64,000 nt of DNA from Shinisaurus crocodilurus (GCA_021292165.1 JAHFWL010000295.1:25717-89716), one strand, 5' to 3'. Numbered from the stretch's first letter, positions 47,741 to 59,048 are shown. Notes: a model not told the origin generated them from the sequence alone. Numbers and translations are program-made.

Positions 47741-48490
47741 GCCATAAGGATTGCATCATATTGAATGAATTGCCATGTGTTACTTTTATTGGTCTTACAT
47801 CAGACGTTTTATGATTAACTATCAAAATACTTGGCAGCTTGCAAAGAGAAGAAGGGTTTCCACATTGCAAAGATGGAGGGAGGGATAAGCACCATCGCTC
47901 AGTGGTAGACCACATCCTTTGCATGCCAAAGGCCCAAGGTCCAATATCTGCCGTTTCCAGATGGGGCTAGGACACCCCCCCATCTGACTCCTTTGTGAGA
48001 TGCTGCCAGTCAGTGTAGATAACACTGAGGTAGACAGACCAATGGTCTGACTTTGTATAAGTTGAGAAGTGGCTGGGAGCATTTGCCTGGAACCTTGGGT
48101 GAGGAAGTCATGTCTGTTAGGGACCAGAGTTAAGAGTTTGTTTCCCTACCACACTCCACTTGTATTTCAAGCCTCCAGCTGTCATCCTGTAGCTCTCCCC
48201 CTGTGGGGCTTCCACATCTAACCCTTTCTCATGCTTGTATTACTACCTGTTCAGATGTTGACTTCTAGTTGCTTTCCCTTCTGCAAAGGTGGGGGACCAC
48301 CTATTAGAATAGTTCATCCCCAGAGATTAATGGATCCTAATGGATTTTAGAGGCTTTGGGGGAATTTCAAGCTGGTATGATTGGTGCTCCCGTCAATGTC
48401 CTTGTGACTCTCTGGGACCAAAAGCTGACCAGGGCAGCTGACATGATCGCACCCAAGCGTCCTCTCCCCCTTGGCAGAGCCAAACTAGCT
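47741..48490. other. Upstream flank of the defensin gene, no other gene seen
   Basis: Short frames only. Part (about 47900-48060) contains TGGTAGACCACATCCTTTGCATGCC, a tRNA-like SINE remnant in reverse or forward sense that I cannot place with certainty. Confidence 0.35.
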
Positions 48491-48625
48491 CCTTTGTATA
48501 TTTTTTTGTAAGTTATGCAAATTGCAGCCACTTTTAACGTAACTTATGCCATTTTCTCCGCCGGGAACCCAGAAGTCTGGCGAGCGCCTCGGCTGGTGTT
48601 CGCTTTCAGCCCGGCTGGGCAGGCT
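48491..48625. repeat. Half of the palindromic MITE-like family
   Basis: GTTATGCAAATTGCAGCCACTTTTAACGT, then TTATGCCATTTTCT, then CCGAGC-type GC-rich sequence match one arm of the element at 9550-9760. Confidence 0.55.
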
Positions 48626-49734
48626 CAGTGGCCGTGATCGCCCAGCGAGTCAGGTGGTGAGCAGATCGCCCACTTGGACCCCAGTGTTAGTGCAGTTCCA
48701 TTAATGGAGGTATCCAGAGCACCATCTAGTCCAGCTGCTTTGTAAGGCTTTCGGTTGGTGAATCATGAGTTTGCAGACAAGAGACTTGTGCTGGATGGAC
48801 TTCTGTGCTTGACCCTGCCCATCTTGGCTTGTTACATGTAATGAGGAGGGGACGGCCTGTTGGGTCCAGGATACAGATGGGTGAACGTATGATGTTTCAA
48901 CCCACTGAGGTTCTCCAAATTCCTCCTCCAAGCTCAGCTTCCCTTGTTTGCAGTCGTGAACGCAAACATCTTTCTTTTGTAGCTGTTCAGGAAATATGTG
49001 GATTTGAGAAGTGTGCACCCAAAATGTGCACCTCCCACATATTGGGCTAAAGTGTGAAAATGCGGAGGGGGAATTGGAAAAATGTCCTGAGAATTGTGCT
49101 CCTTCTAGCCATTGCATTCAAATATTATGTATCTATTTATTTATTTCATTTCATTTTTATACTGCCCAATAGCTGAAGCTCTCTGGGCGGTTCACGGCAA
49201 TTAAGAAGACAGTCCCTGCCCACAGGCTTACAATGTAAAAAGACATGACACACAAAGAAAAAGGAATGGGGAGGGAAGAAGGGGGAAATTGAAATTCTCA
49301 TTCATTCCTAGTCCCACGAGGGTGGGAGTAGTACCAGAGTTGCTGCCAGTAGGATTTAGAATCATAGAACAGTAGAGTTGGAAGGGGCCCATAAGGCCAT
49401 CGAGTCCAACTCCCTGTTCAATGCAGGAACCCAAGTCTGTTTCCGGGCACAATTCACAAAACACTCACAAAAGGCTTCCGCAACAGCTTAAGCAGGATTG
49501 TCATCAGCTCTTTGCCATGGTGGGTAAATAGAACTGCCCTGTTCAGAGGCTGTGTAGCCCTGAATGTCAGATGCTGGGGATAAAGAACAGGAATGGTCTA
49601 TTGCCTTTATGCTCTTCTTGGGGGCTGCAGAGGCATCTGGTCAACCTAGAATCAGTATATGCTGGAGCAGATGAGCCTCTGGTCTGATCCATCAGGGCTC
49701 TTCTTACATTCTTATCACCCAGCCAACATTATGC
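48626..49734. other. No gene recognised; repeat tails
   Basis: It contains a LINE/SINE-type tail (about 49127-49205: TATTTATTTATTTCATTTC...GCTCTCTGGGCGGTTCAC) and a CR1 tail (about 49360-49440). No cysteine-rich exon was found here on the minus strand. Confidence 0.5.
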
Positions 49735-50590
49735 TGGAGGACATGGGATTTTCTGGACCATATCAGTAACTCACTGTTGTTACTAAACCCAAGTCAGCTG
49801 AGAACATTTGGTTTCCTCATCACCTATCATACTTTATATAGGACATGGAGCTTGCTGAATACCATTGGGAGCTAACCATTGTTACTAAATCCCAAGTCAG
49901 TTGCTGCCATGTCGTTTCCTCATCCCTGGTCCCACATTACATTACAGTGGTGGACATGGGATTTTCTAGAACATTTTGGTAGCTCACTATTGTTTCTAAA
50001 CTTCAAGTCAGTTGAAGCCAAATGGTTGGCTTCCAGTGGGTTTCCTCATCACCTAGTTCCTCTTGCTTCTTCAACAACCCAAGTCTTTCCACATTGAACT
50101 TCTCCCTGTTCCAGTGGTTGCCAAAATCTCCAATTTCAAGGGAGTGCACAGCTGTCTTGAATCTCCAGTGCCTTGCAAAGCATTCTTAGGCAATGTGGGT
50201 TCTTGGATGTGTTACGTTCATAAGGATCTTTAGGAAGGCTTTGGTGGCTTCCGTGTCAACTGACAGAGTGACATAGATTATTAAACTGGAGGACATAGGG
50301 TTTACTGGAACATATCAGTAGGCAGTAGCTCACTGTTGTTACTAAATCCTGAGTCAGTTGAAGCCAAGTGGTTGACCTCCATGGGTTTCCTCATCACTTG
50401 CTTCATCTAGCTCCTTCAACGATTCAAGTCTTTCCACATTGAATTTCATTTGTTCCAGTGGCTGCCCAACTCTCCAATGCAAAGGGAATGTTCCTATGAT
50501 GACATGTCTGTTAAGCAACCCCTGTACATCTCTCATGGCTTTGCACAGAGCATTCTGGGGCAATGTATGTTCTTGACTAAATTAAGCACT
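49735..50590. repeat. Degenerate tandem repeat, about four units
   Basis: Units share GGAGGACATGGGATTTTCTGGA, CTCACTGTTGTTACTAAA, (C)AAGTCAGTTGAAGCCAA and GGTTTCCTCATCACCT. They begin near 49735, 49843, 49948 and 50288. The longer units also carry CAAGTCTTTCCACATTGAA and TTGTTCCAGTGG. No long coding frame. Confidence 0.8.
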
Positions 50591-50959
50591 TGAGGGCCTC
50601 AAGCTAGCTTTTGGAGGCTCATTGTCACCCCACATTGTGGGGAAGTGATCTAGACCATTGATCTTCAACTGGTCAGTCAGCCTTACCTATGATGGGCGGT
50701 AGCAACATCATTATCCCTATACAAATATAAGTAAAAAAATAAAATGAAATGAATGAAAAACTGGGTTCCCAGATTCACATTTGGACTAAATGTTGGCCCC
50801 AGGTATGAAAACAGAGTCAGATAGACCAATGAGTTGACTCGGGATAAAGCAGCTTGTGGTATTCCACTTCAAAAGTTGCTGTGTGAGTCAGGAAGGCTTT
50901 TAGAACAAAGGCAAAGGAGATATATATGGCTTAATAACTATGCATATTAAATTGGGAAC

Positions 50960-51340
50960 AAGCCTCCTTGAGAGAAAAAGAAAAAGGAAAAGAAGGTGGG
51001 TGGGTTCGAAATGAACCAGGAAGTGCCTTCCGCAGACAAGTATTCACTGTACACTCATCTCTCTGGCCAAATGTTTATCATAGCTGTGACTTCACTCATT
51101 GACTAAACACACTGAAGCAGGCAGGGGTCTCATTTCTAGCAAAACGGCTGGACAAATGCAATTGTCCATTGCTCAGAAAATGATTGACTCCTAGTGGTTG
51201 AGAGGGGGGCTTTAATCCCCCCCCCCCGATATAGCCCTGATGGAGAGCAACTTGCCCCAAGTCATCTTCTCTGACTGAGGATTCAACCTCTCCTCTTGCA
51301 ATCCACCACACTCTCTGCCACCCTATACTACACTGGGTCA
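50960..51340. repeat. Duplicated block D2 (pairs with 46466-47045)
   Basis: See D1 for shared motifs. The sequence beyond 51340 diverges from the first exon side of D1; I found no defensin exon within 1 kb of it. Confidence 0.85.
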
Positions 51341-52333
51341 GCCTTGCCCTTGTAAATACAGAACCCATCAAGCACCACCACCCCATAAAGGACAGCATCC
51401 TCCTCTCTTCTTCCCACCTTGTCACTTCTTCCTTTTGTGTCATGTCTTATTGGACTGTTAGACTGCAGGCAGGGACTCTCTTGTTTTTATTAGATGTATC
51501 CGATAATCTCAGGGGGGGCTCACATTTGTGAATGTGAGCAGGAGTACATTCCCCCCACCCCAAGAAATGTTTGCAAATGTCTGAATTTGTGATTGAATTT
51601 GAAAAATGCATTTGATGTTTTTTTTTAAATGCACATTTTCTGAAATGTGCATTCCCTCCAAACATATATTTTCATGCTTTAGTCAACAGGATAAACATGT
51701 GTACAGAAAGGCACACTTCAACCATTCGAAAGGCATACTTTCCCCAATTCAACGAGCTGAAGAACAAGTCAAAAAGGAAAACCGCCGCAAAATCCAAGGA
51801 GCTTCAAAGTGATTTTCTGAGAATTTAGGCAAGTTTGGAAATTGCTGTTTTTTCCATCCATAGTTTTAGAGTGTAAACTCCTTGGGGCGGGAACCTGTCT
51901 GTCCTCCTTTACTCTGTAAAGCACCAAGAAAACGGATGGTGCTGAATAGATATGATGGTGATGATGATGTCAATGCCATGGCAAACCCTTTCAAGACTTT
52001 AGAAATATTCCTGGTGAAGCCAAAAATGAAAGAAGGACAGGCTTGCTGGGCAAAGCAAACGCACAGAAGAATGAAAAATAGGGAATGGGGGGTGAAATTC
52101 ATCCCTAGCTAGATGTCAAGAATTTGGCATTTTTAACATTTAAAGTGAACAGAAGAAGGAAAGAAGGATACAATCTGTTGTTAATTAGTATATATATTTT
52201 AGGTTTATTGTTGTTCCCCTCCTCAGATCCACAATGGGAGAGGCGGGTAAGAAACAAATCATCATCATCATCATCATCATTACATCAAACTTCACAAAAA
52301 ATGCCAAAAGTGGTGATTTTGGTCCTCTATGCC
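51341..52333. other. No gene recognised
   Basis: Short frames and a (ATC)n run (about 52259-52280). The sequence carries a common repeat GTAAACTCCTTGGGGCGGGAACCTG...CTCTGTAAAGCACC (about 51870-51925), probably a LINE or SINE tail. Confidence 0.4.
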
Positions 52334-52909
52334 CAGGACTCGGTGGAGGCGAGTTTGGCGCCCCAGGCGAAAAAATTTGCGACCCCCTTTGCGCCGCCAA
52401 CCCTAACCGTGGTGCGGAGGGCGGACTGTGGCTGCTTGGGCCTCCTCCTCCTCTATGACGCGACGGGACCCCCGCGCTGTTTTTTGCCGGGGAAACCATG
52501 GCAACAGGGCTGTTTAAGCCCTTCTGCCCTGGTTCCTCCCACCAAAACAACGCGGGCGGGGCTCCGGAAGCGACGCGACGAAGGTAGGTGACGGGGGGGT
52601 GACGGGGGGTTGGGGGGGTGACGGGGGGTGGCGATGGCGGTGGGAGGCGCAGCGGCAGCGAGCGGTGGGCGGGAGGCGCGCGCGAGCGAGCGGCGCAGAG
52701 GGTGGGGAGGCGGAGGCCTGGCAGGGGCGGCGCAGCGGCGGCGGAGGCCTGGTGGGGGCGGCGCAGCGGCAGCGAAGAGGAGAGCAGCGTTTCCGCGCCC
52801 TCTTCATCCACGCGCCCTCTTCAGCCGCGCGCCCTCTTCAGCCGCGCGCCCTCTTCAGCCGTGTGCCCTAGGCAACTGCCTAGTTGGCCTAGCGGTAGCG
52901 CCGGCCCTG
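52334..52909. mobile_element. Non-autonomous hAT transposon, GC-rich, 576 bp
   Basis: The right end, inverted, is CAGGGCCGGCGCTACCGC...GCCTAGGGCAC, as in the 41149-42493 element. The left end is CAGGACTCGGTGGAGGCG. The element is flanked by the perfect 8-bp duplication TCTATGCC (52326-52333 and 52910-52917). The interior is extremely GC-rich with GGGGGGTGACGG, GGCGCAGCGGC and CGCGCCCTCTTCA repeats. The overlapping open frames there are low-complexity and not genes. Confidence 0.9.
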
Positions 52910-52975
52910 TCTATGCCTAGTTTGATTTTACATCATCAGCCGCTGCACAGTTCTGCAGGTTTACTCAGAAATTAG

Positions 52976-53889
52976 CAAGAATGGGGACTCGGACTCGAGG
53001 ACTCGACTCGTGAGTCGGACTGAGTCCCCCCTCTGACTCGACTCGGACTCGAGTCCCAATATTTTTAATGGGACTCGAGACTCGACTCGGGACTCGTGAG
53101 ACCAAGGACTCTTCAACATCCCTGGGCTGTGCCAGAAGGAGTGGAGAGGAGCGTGATTGCCGGCGAAGACCGTATGGAAGCGAGGTGTGCCGCTGCTCGG
53201 CCACTATGGACGGCTACCAGGAGTGCAGCCCCAGCAGTGTGTCAAGATTTATTTTGATTGATGTGTTGCATACTTGGGAGAGGCAGAAGAAGAACCTGAG
53301 ATTACTCTGTGTGGCTGCTCTGAGTGTGTTTCTGGTTCCAGCAAGTTCATCACCAGTGTAGCGGGTGTTCAGTGAGGGTGGAATTGTGATGAGATCTCAC
53401 CGTTCCAGAATGGGGGCCAAACATTTAGAAAAAATCATGTTCCTCAAATGCAACATGGATAAGTTTTAGGAAGTACAGCAAGTTTATTTTTTAAATCATT
53501 TCCCTAAAATGCAACCTTTCAGACATTTTGGGTTTGGCTGCCTCTGCCTACCTGCTTTGGGGTTCCCTGCCTCCTCTGCCTGCCTGGTTATTTTGGGTTT
53601 GTCTGCCTGGTCTGTTCTTTGCAAAATCAGTTGCAGAGTTATGAGATAAAAAGGCACACTTGTGCCTAGAATTTATTTAAACCACACATCTGAAGTAGCC
53701 TTATTTTGTTGGGAAACCCCCCCATTGATTTTAATAGGGACTCGTGGAGTCAGCTTTGGGAGTGACTCGTGACTTGTGACTCGTGAGTCACCATTTTGGA
53801 CCAAGGACTCGGACTCGGACTCGAGACTCGGGTCCAAAGACTCGTGACTCGACTCGTGACTCGAGACCAAGGACTCTTCAACATCCCTG
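52976..53889 (+). mobile_element. hAT transposon remnant with transposase C-terminus
   Basis: The ends CAAGAATG and, inverted, CAGGGATG are flanked by the 8-bp duplication GAAATTAG (52968-52975 and 53890-53897). Both subterminal regions are packed with GACTCG / CGAGTC repeats. Plus-strand frames around 53320-53460 give PASSSPV, a stop, VFSEGGIV and a RSRMGAKHLEKIMFLKCN stretch, the dimerisation region at the C-terminus of hAT transposases. The rest of the transposase is missing. Confidence 0.82.
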
Positions 53890-53897
53890 GAAATTAG

Positions 53898-54684
53898 TCC
53901 TCCTGTGTGGAATCACTCAGCCTTAGCTCCAGGTAAGTGTGCACAGGACTGCAACTTGAGATCTCATTCTGAAGCAGCAATGACACCCGTCACTCTGTTT
54001 CAGCTGGATTCACATCCAGTGTTCCATACCTGCCCAGAATTCACAGGTGGAAATAGGGGCACGTGTATCACGAAACTGCTCCTCTCTTTACACATTGCAG
54101 GTGGCTCTTCATTGCCTGCTGTCTATTGTATTAATTTAGCTTGCAATAGCTTGTCCTGCACTGGCTTCTGTTTTGATGCAGGCTATGCGCTAAAGATCCA
54201 ATATTACATGAGCAGGGTTCAGGTTGCACAGTGGGAGTTTCCCTCCCCCCCTTCCTGCACCCCCCCAAATCTGATCTAGATTTGGGGGTCGAGAGAGGGG
54301 CCCAGGAAGGAGGGGATAATTTGTTCTATCAGTGGTGTCTGTTCCATTGGTAAAAGGACACTGTTGGATACAATCCAATGTCACTTGCCATAAGTAAAAA
54401 TTTCAGAGCTTTCTTTTCCTTTTAAAATGAGAATGTTTTAGTATAATATTTAATCTCACAATGGTTCAGACTGTCCTTATGATAGAATAGCTGGAGGGGG
54501 ATTTAGGAAGCATCCCCACTAAACACTGGAAAAATACAGAGAAGCCTTCCATTGGGTCCAGGAAGGTTTAGGATATAAACAGATTCATTTTCCAAGTGAG
54601 AAGTGATTTGCTAGCAACCAGGCACTTTTTCTCCAACCCAGTTGAGCCATCATGCACCATCTAGTCTCAAAAACATTCCATTAC
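53898..54684. other. No gene recognised
   Basis: A 124-codon cysteine-containing plus-strand frame (53905-54279) has no family signature that I recognise. It starts in a common repeat segment (CTCCAGGTAAGTGTG). Confidence 0.4.
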
Positions 54685-55496
54685 TGTGGAGAAAGCCTGA
54701 GCACCCGCGGTTGAACCCTGACATAGTTTTCCCCTTTCGCTGACACCCCTCTTCCCCCCAACTTTCTGCATAATCCCCACCCAGGGGACAGGAGACACAG
54801 TTCTGGGCAGACCAGTTGTACGTGGTCACATCTGCATACCCTCAATAGGGCGCATATATATCTAGCCTCCAGGAAGGGCATAAACATTCCAGAGGTGGGG
54901 AGCAGTCAGTCTCAAAGAGCTGCAAAGTACCCCAAAGTATCCAGGAGATGCCAGCATCCAAGAGGTGCCACCACTCCGCAGGGCGGAACCAGCCCACCTG
55001 GTCATCAAGGGCAGGGAGGGGGCCGAGGGAGGGTAGAAAAGACCAGTCCTCAAGAACAATGGGTTGTTGGGAAGACGGTGCAGGCTCGCACAGGTCAGGT
55101 CTCTGACTCCGGTCAGGACCAAGCAACTTCCAACCCCGGGCAGGGCGCTCAGTAGATCGGCTGCATAGACCGCTACACTATTTTCGTAAGTGAAATTCTC
55201 TGATGTGAAGTTATTCTCTGTATTAAGTAAGCCTCTATCTCGTATGTGGATTGAAGCCTTCCTCTTCAGTGATTTTTATGGACTATTCTGTTTATACTGT
55301 GAAATTCCTGGTAGTCTATAAGTTCTGCTCCATTAAAGTCGTTGTAAATAAACCTATTTCTGACCTCAACACGATTCTTTGTCAATGGCTGGTCGCGGTT
55401 CTGTTTAAAGCGCACAGAAGAACAAAGGGCATTTTCTCAGTGCCGGTTAACCCCTAAGTGCCAAACTTGCGCCAAGGACCGGTTTGGTCCTCCACA
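54685..55496 (+). repeat. Solo LTR, 812 bp
   Basis: The ends TGTGGAG...CTCCACA form a 7-bp inverted repeat. They are flanked by the 5-bp target duplication ATTAC (54680-54684 and 55497-55501). A TATATATA-type box (about 54848-54856) and an AATAAA signal (about 55346-55351) suggest plus-strand orientation. There is no internal sequence, so two LTRs have recombined. The 5-bp duplication favours a Ty3- or copia-type or a class II-like element over a gamma retrovirus. Confidence 0.85.
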
Positions 55497-55519
55497 ATTA
55501 CATTGTCCATCATGCTTAC

Positions 55520-55577
55520 CTAGACCAACCAGAAGCGACAAGAAGAGAACTATGAAAAGAATGGACAAGACCCTCAT
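55520..55577 (-). CDS. Beta-defensin-like signal-peptide exon
   Basis: The ATG at 55577 opens MRVLSILFIVLFLSLLVGL, a strong short signal peptide. The exon ends in phase 1 at CTAG|GTAAG and is 58 bp long, like its three relatives. A solo LTR starts about 24 bases into the intron. I scanned the minus strand between 47.7 and 55.5 kb for the six-cysteine pattern and found none, so the second exon is either lost, too diverged, or displaced. A pyrimidine-rich AG (CGCCTCTCTTTCAG) 25 bases before the ATG could mark a separate 5' leader exon. Alternatively the CAAATAAGAGC at 55655-55663 is a weak TATA box. Confidence 0.7.
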
Positions 55578-55599
55578 GGTAGAAGTTGTGTTTTGGAGC

Positions 55600-56626
55600 A
55601 ACTGAAAGAGAGGCGATAAAAAGAGACAAGTCATAATTCCGAGTAAGACACAAGCTCTTATTTGTCATCCATTACTAACAGGAGAATTCAGTGGGAGAAT
55701 GTGTGGAGGGTAGGATTAGACCTGTCACAAGTAAAAAGCTGTAGCACCCTCTTTTGGCCACACCTGGCTGAGCTGTAGTAATTCCAAAGCATAAAACAAC
55801 AATAACAACGCAATAAAATGCAGACAAAACATGGAAGCAATGGATATTGTAGTTATCAGCCACATAAGAGATGCACCTCTTAGGATGCTAACCAAGATGT
55901 CAGAGTCAAAGATGAAATGGGAACAAGCACAGGGGTTCACATTTAATTTACAGAGAGTCCTTATTCACCTCCTGATTGTGGGTAGTGGTGAAACCCTCAA
56001 ATTTGTTGAGAATTCTTTTTCATGTGGAATTCATGTTCTTCTGTTTGATCCAGAAACCACACTGCAATAGTGTGGACTCCCAGGTAAGTGTGCTTAATTT
56101 TGGTAAGTATCAGTGGTTCCAAATTGGATTAAAATAGGGGGAAAACACTCTACAAGTGGGGATACACAAAGAATTGTGCATGAATGGAAGGACCACAAAA
56201 CGCCTCTCTATACTTTTACAACCTTATTTCCTACAGTGAAATATAACTATTTTCAACAGTGGCCCTGTAATACTCACAGTCCTCTAAGATTCCAGCATGG
56301 GACAAAGATACTCCAGCTGTTTGTAAATCAGGCGTTTCTTGCTTCAACTCACGGTGTCAGGCAGACAATGTCATGGCCACTTCTAATTCCCTTATATTCT
56401 TTACTACTGCAACGTGTTCTCCTGCCACTGGCTCCATTTTAAACTTCCAGTTTTTCCTGAACACTGCCTGCCTTGACATACTTAGCAAAGAGTTCAGCTT
56501 AAGCAAAGAGCAGCAGCGAAGACAAAAGTGAACAGAATGTATCCAAGCCAGACAGCCGAGAGAATTAAGGCCGGCTTCCAGATAGAGAACAGCACCTAGC
56601 CACACACTTGGGCATGCCAAATATAG
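55600..56626. other. No gene recognised
   Basis: Short frames only. I looked here for the second exon of the 62.3-kb gene and did not find a convincing one. Confidence 0.4.
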
Positions 56627-56810
56627 CTCTGGAGGCATTCAAGGTGCAGCTCGACGACCATCTGTCATGGATGCTTTGATTTGGATTCCTGCATTGAGCA
56701 GGTGGTTGGATTTGATGGCCTTATAGGCCCCTTCCAACTCTATTGCCGGACTAGATGGTCCCTTGGTCTGATCCAGTATGACTCCTCTTATGTTCTTATG
56801 ATTAAAACTT
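56627..56810 (+). mobile_element. Two CR1-type 3' ends joined
   Basis: The first end reads GGAGGCATTCAAGGTGCAGCT...GGCCCCTTCCAACTCTA. Then, without spacer, CCGGACTAGATGGTCCCTTGG...GTTCTTATG. The junction marks a recombination or nested truncation. Confidence 0.75.
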
Positions 56811-57880
56811 CTGAGTGAATTGAAAGAGACCCCCTTATCTGTTACTCACACAGACACACACACACACACACAGAGAGAGAGCTCTGTGGTCCTCCTACAT
56901 ACTGCACACAACAGTTTCATGGCAAGCTTGTTTGTATTCAACAAGGGACAGAAAAGAAAATTTCTAATTTTGCCAAGTTGCACCTCCGTGGAAAATATTT
57001 TCTGGAGCCAGATGAATGCTGATTCACATGTCTAGAATGAAGGATGAAGCGGTTGTAGAAAGAGAGACAAACCATTTGCCAGTTGCCCCAACATTGTTGA
57101 GTAGGTAGCCAGTGGGCCATCACTGGAGCCTGCAGAAATATAACAAAACAAAAGAAAGTCATTTCTTAGTTCTATATAACTATACAGCCAGTTGTACAAC
57201 ACATTCCAAGTGTCCAAAGTAGTTCAGTTGCATTTTCCTAAGTATCCAGAGTGAGCAATTGTGCAGTATCTGTGCGGCGTAGTGGTTAGAGTGCCGGAGT
57301 ACAGCCAATGAGTCCCAGGTTCAAATCTCTGAAGTTGCAGTGATTGATATTGGGCCAATCACCGTTGAGCCAACACAGACATGTTGTCTGGAAAAAAGTG
57401 ACGGTGGTGGGGAATACCTGGCATGGTACCCTGAGCTCCTTGGAAGGTGGACGGGATAAAAGCAACACTTTCTAATATGAGCCTGGTATGGCAGGTCAGT
57501 CAGTATTATACCCATACTGTTTGGGAATGAAAATGCATTGAGACTGAGAGATACACTCTTGCTGAAGGGTCAGTCTAGGTGAGACACCAGTCGTGCAATT
57601 AGACATTGTGTCAATGGCACTTTAAAAGTCAACGGCGCATCAGTCCTCTTCAGTGATTCTCCCCCATCTGTAGTGGAAATGCAGGGTGGAGCAGAGCTAT
57701 GTCTGCTGGTCCTATCCCAACATGGCCACCTCCAGCGCTCCCGGTTTCAGGGTGTATATTGTGGACCTTTGTAAAGAGGCCCCTAAATGTGCATGGCTGC
57801 TTGTTCATAGGTGCCCCCCGTGCAGACATTAGGAGCTCAAGGAGTTCAGACATCAGGAAGTGAGGTGTAAGATCGTGACA
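56810..57880. repeat. Segmental duplication copy C2 (pairs with 39640-40990)
   Basis: Same order of parts as C1, including (CA)n (about 56849-56872) and the tRNA-type SINE (about 57270-57465; GGCGTAGTGGTTAGAGTGC, CAGGTTCAAATCTC). The defensin mature exon that follows C1 is not seen here; a CR1 and a copia element follow instead. Confidence 0.85.
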
Positions 57881-57949
57881 GGCACGTTGGTGCCTTCCTG
57901 GTGTGCAGGAAATGCTGCCTTTCGTCTATGCCTATGGTATTGATAGCAA

Positions 57950-58999
57950 GCTATCTAAAAGTGGGCTAGATTAGCAAGCTATCTAAAAGTGGGCTAGATG
58001 GAATAACTATCAGGTGGATCCACAATTGGCTACAGAATCGGACTCAAAGAGTGCTTATCAATGGTTCCTTTTCAAACTGGGGAGAGGGGTAACGAGCGGG
58101 GTACCACAGGGCTTGGTCCTGGGCCCAGTGCTCGTCAATATTTTTATTAATGACTTGGATGAGGAGGTACAGGGAATGCTTATCAAATTTGCAGATGACA
58201 CAAAGTTGGGTGGAACAGCTAATACTCTGGAAGACAGAAACAAAATTCAAAGTGATCTCAATAGGCTGGGCCACAAACAACAGAATGACATTTAATAGGG
58301 ATAAATGCCAAGTGCTGCACCTAGGGAGAGGAAACCAAAATGCAGAGTTACAGAATGGGGGACACTTGGCTCAACAATACTACAAGTGAGAAGGATCTTG
58401 GAATGGTGGTAGATCACAAACTGAATATGAGCCAGCAATGTGATGTGGGCTGCAAAGAAGGCAAATGCAATTTTGGGCTGCATTAATAGAAGTATAGCTT
58501 CTAAATGGCGGGAAGTGATAATTCCCCTTTACTCTGCACTGGTTAGGCCTCATCTTGAGTACTGCGTCCAGTTCTGGGCACCACACTTTAAGAAGGACGT
58601 AGACAAACTGGAGAGGGTTCAGAGGAGGGGCAACAAGGATGATAAAGGGACTGGAAACAAGGCCCTATGAGGAGAGACTGAAAGAACTGGGCATGTTTAG
58701 CCTTCAGAAGAGGAGATTGAGGGGAGTTATGATCGCACTCTTCCAGTACTTGAAGGGATGTCACACAGAGGAGGGCCAGGATCTCTCTCGATCATCCCAG
58801 TTTGCAGGACACGGAACAATGGGCTCAAGTTACAGGAACCTAGATTCCACCTAAACATCAGGAAAAATTTCTGATTGTCAGAGCAATAAGACAATGGAAC
58901 CAGCTACCTAGGGAGGTGGTGGGCTCTCTCGATCTGGAGGCATTCAGGTGCAGCTGGACAGCCATCTGTCAGGGATGCTTTGACTTGGGTTCCTGCATT
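57950..58999 (+). mobile_element. CR1 LINE, RT to 3' end, frame-broken
   Basis: It starts near the RT palm (GVTSGVPQGLVLGPVL, KFADDTKLGG), continues with DKCQVLHLGRGN and the [16 protein letters not shown] segment, and ends with QLPREVV-type sequence. It runs into a (TG)n array where the usual CR1 tail should be. There are several small indels. It is the same subfamily as 8787-9403. Confidence 0.88.
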
Positions 59000-59001
59000 G
59001 A

Positions 59002-59002
<1 letters not shown>

Positions 59003-59040
<38 letters not shown>
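59003..59040. repeat. (TG)n microsatellite
   Basis: About 18 TG units between CR1 and copia sequence. Confidence 0.92.
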
Positions 59041-59045
<5 letters not shown>

Positions 59046-59048
59046 ATA

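Noticed and set aside
52185..52975. Long overlapping frames on both strands, rich in Ala, Arg, Gly and Pro
   Set aside because: They arise from extreme GC content inside a non-autonomous hAT element; stop codons are simply rare there.
53905..54279. 124-codon plus-strand frame with nine cysteines
   Set aside because: No family signature, no good splice context, and it starts inside a common repeat segment.
55675..55863. Minus-strand frame with AKRGCYSFLL that looks faintly like the defensin mature exon
   Set aside because: Only one or two cysteines fit, no CC pair, and the similarity to the real exon is limited to a few codons.
57032..57162. Minus-strand frame after an acceptor-like TTTCTGCAG reading SSDGPLATYS, with a counterpart at about 39900-40060 reading SDGPTYSEI
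   Set aside because: The two copies do not keep the same frame, there is no six-cysteine pattern, and the block is shared through a wider duplication that includes repeats.
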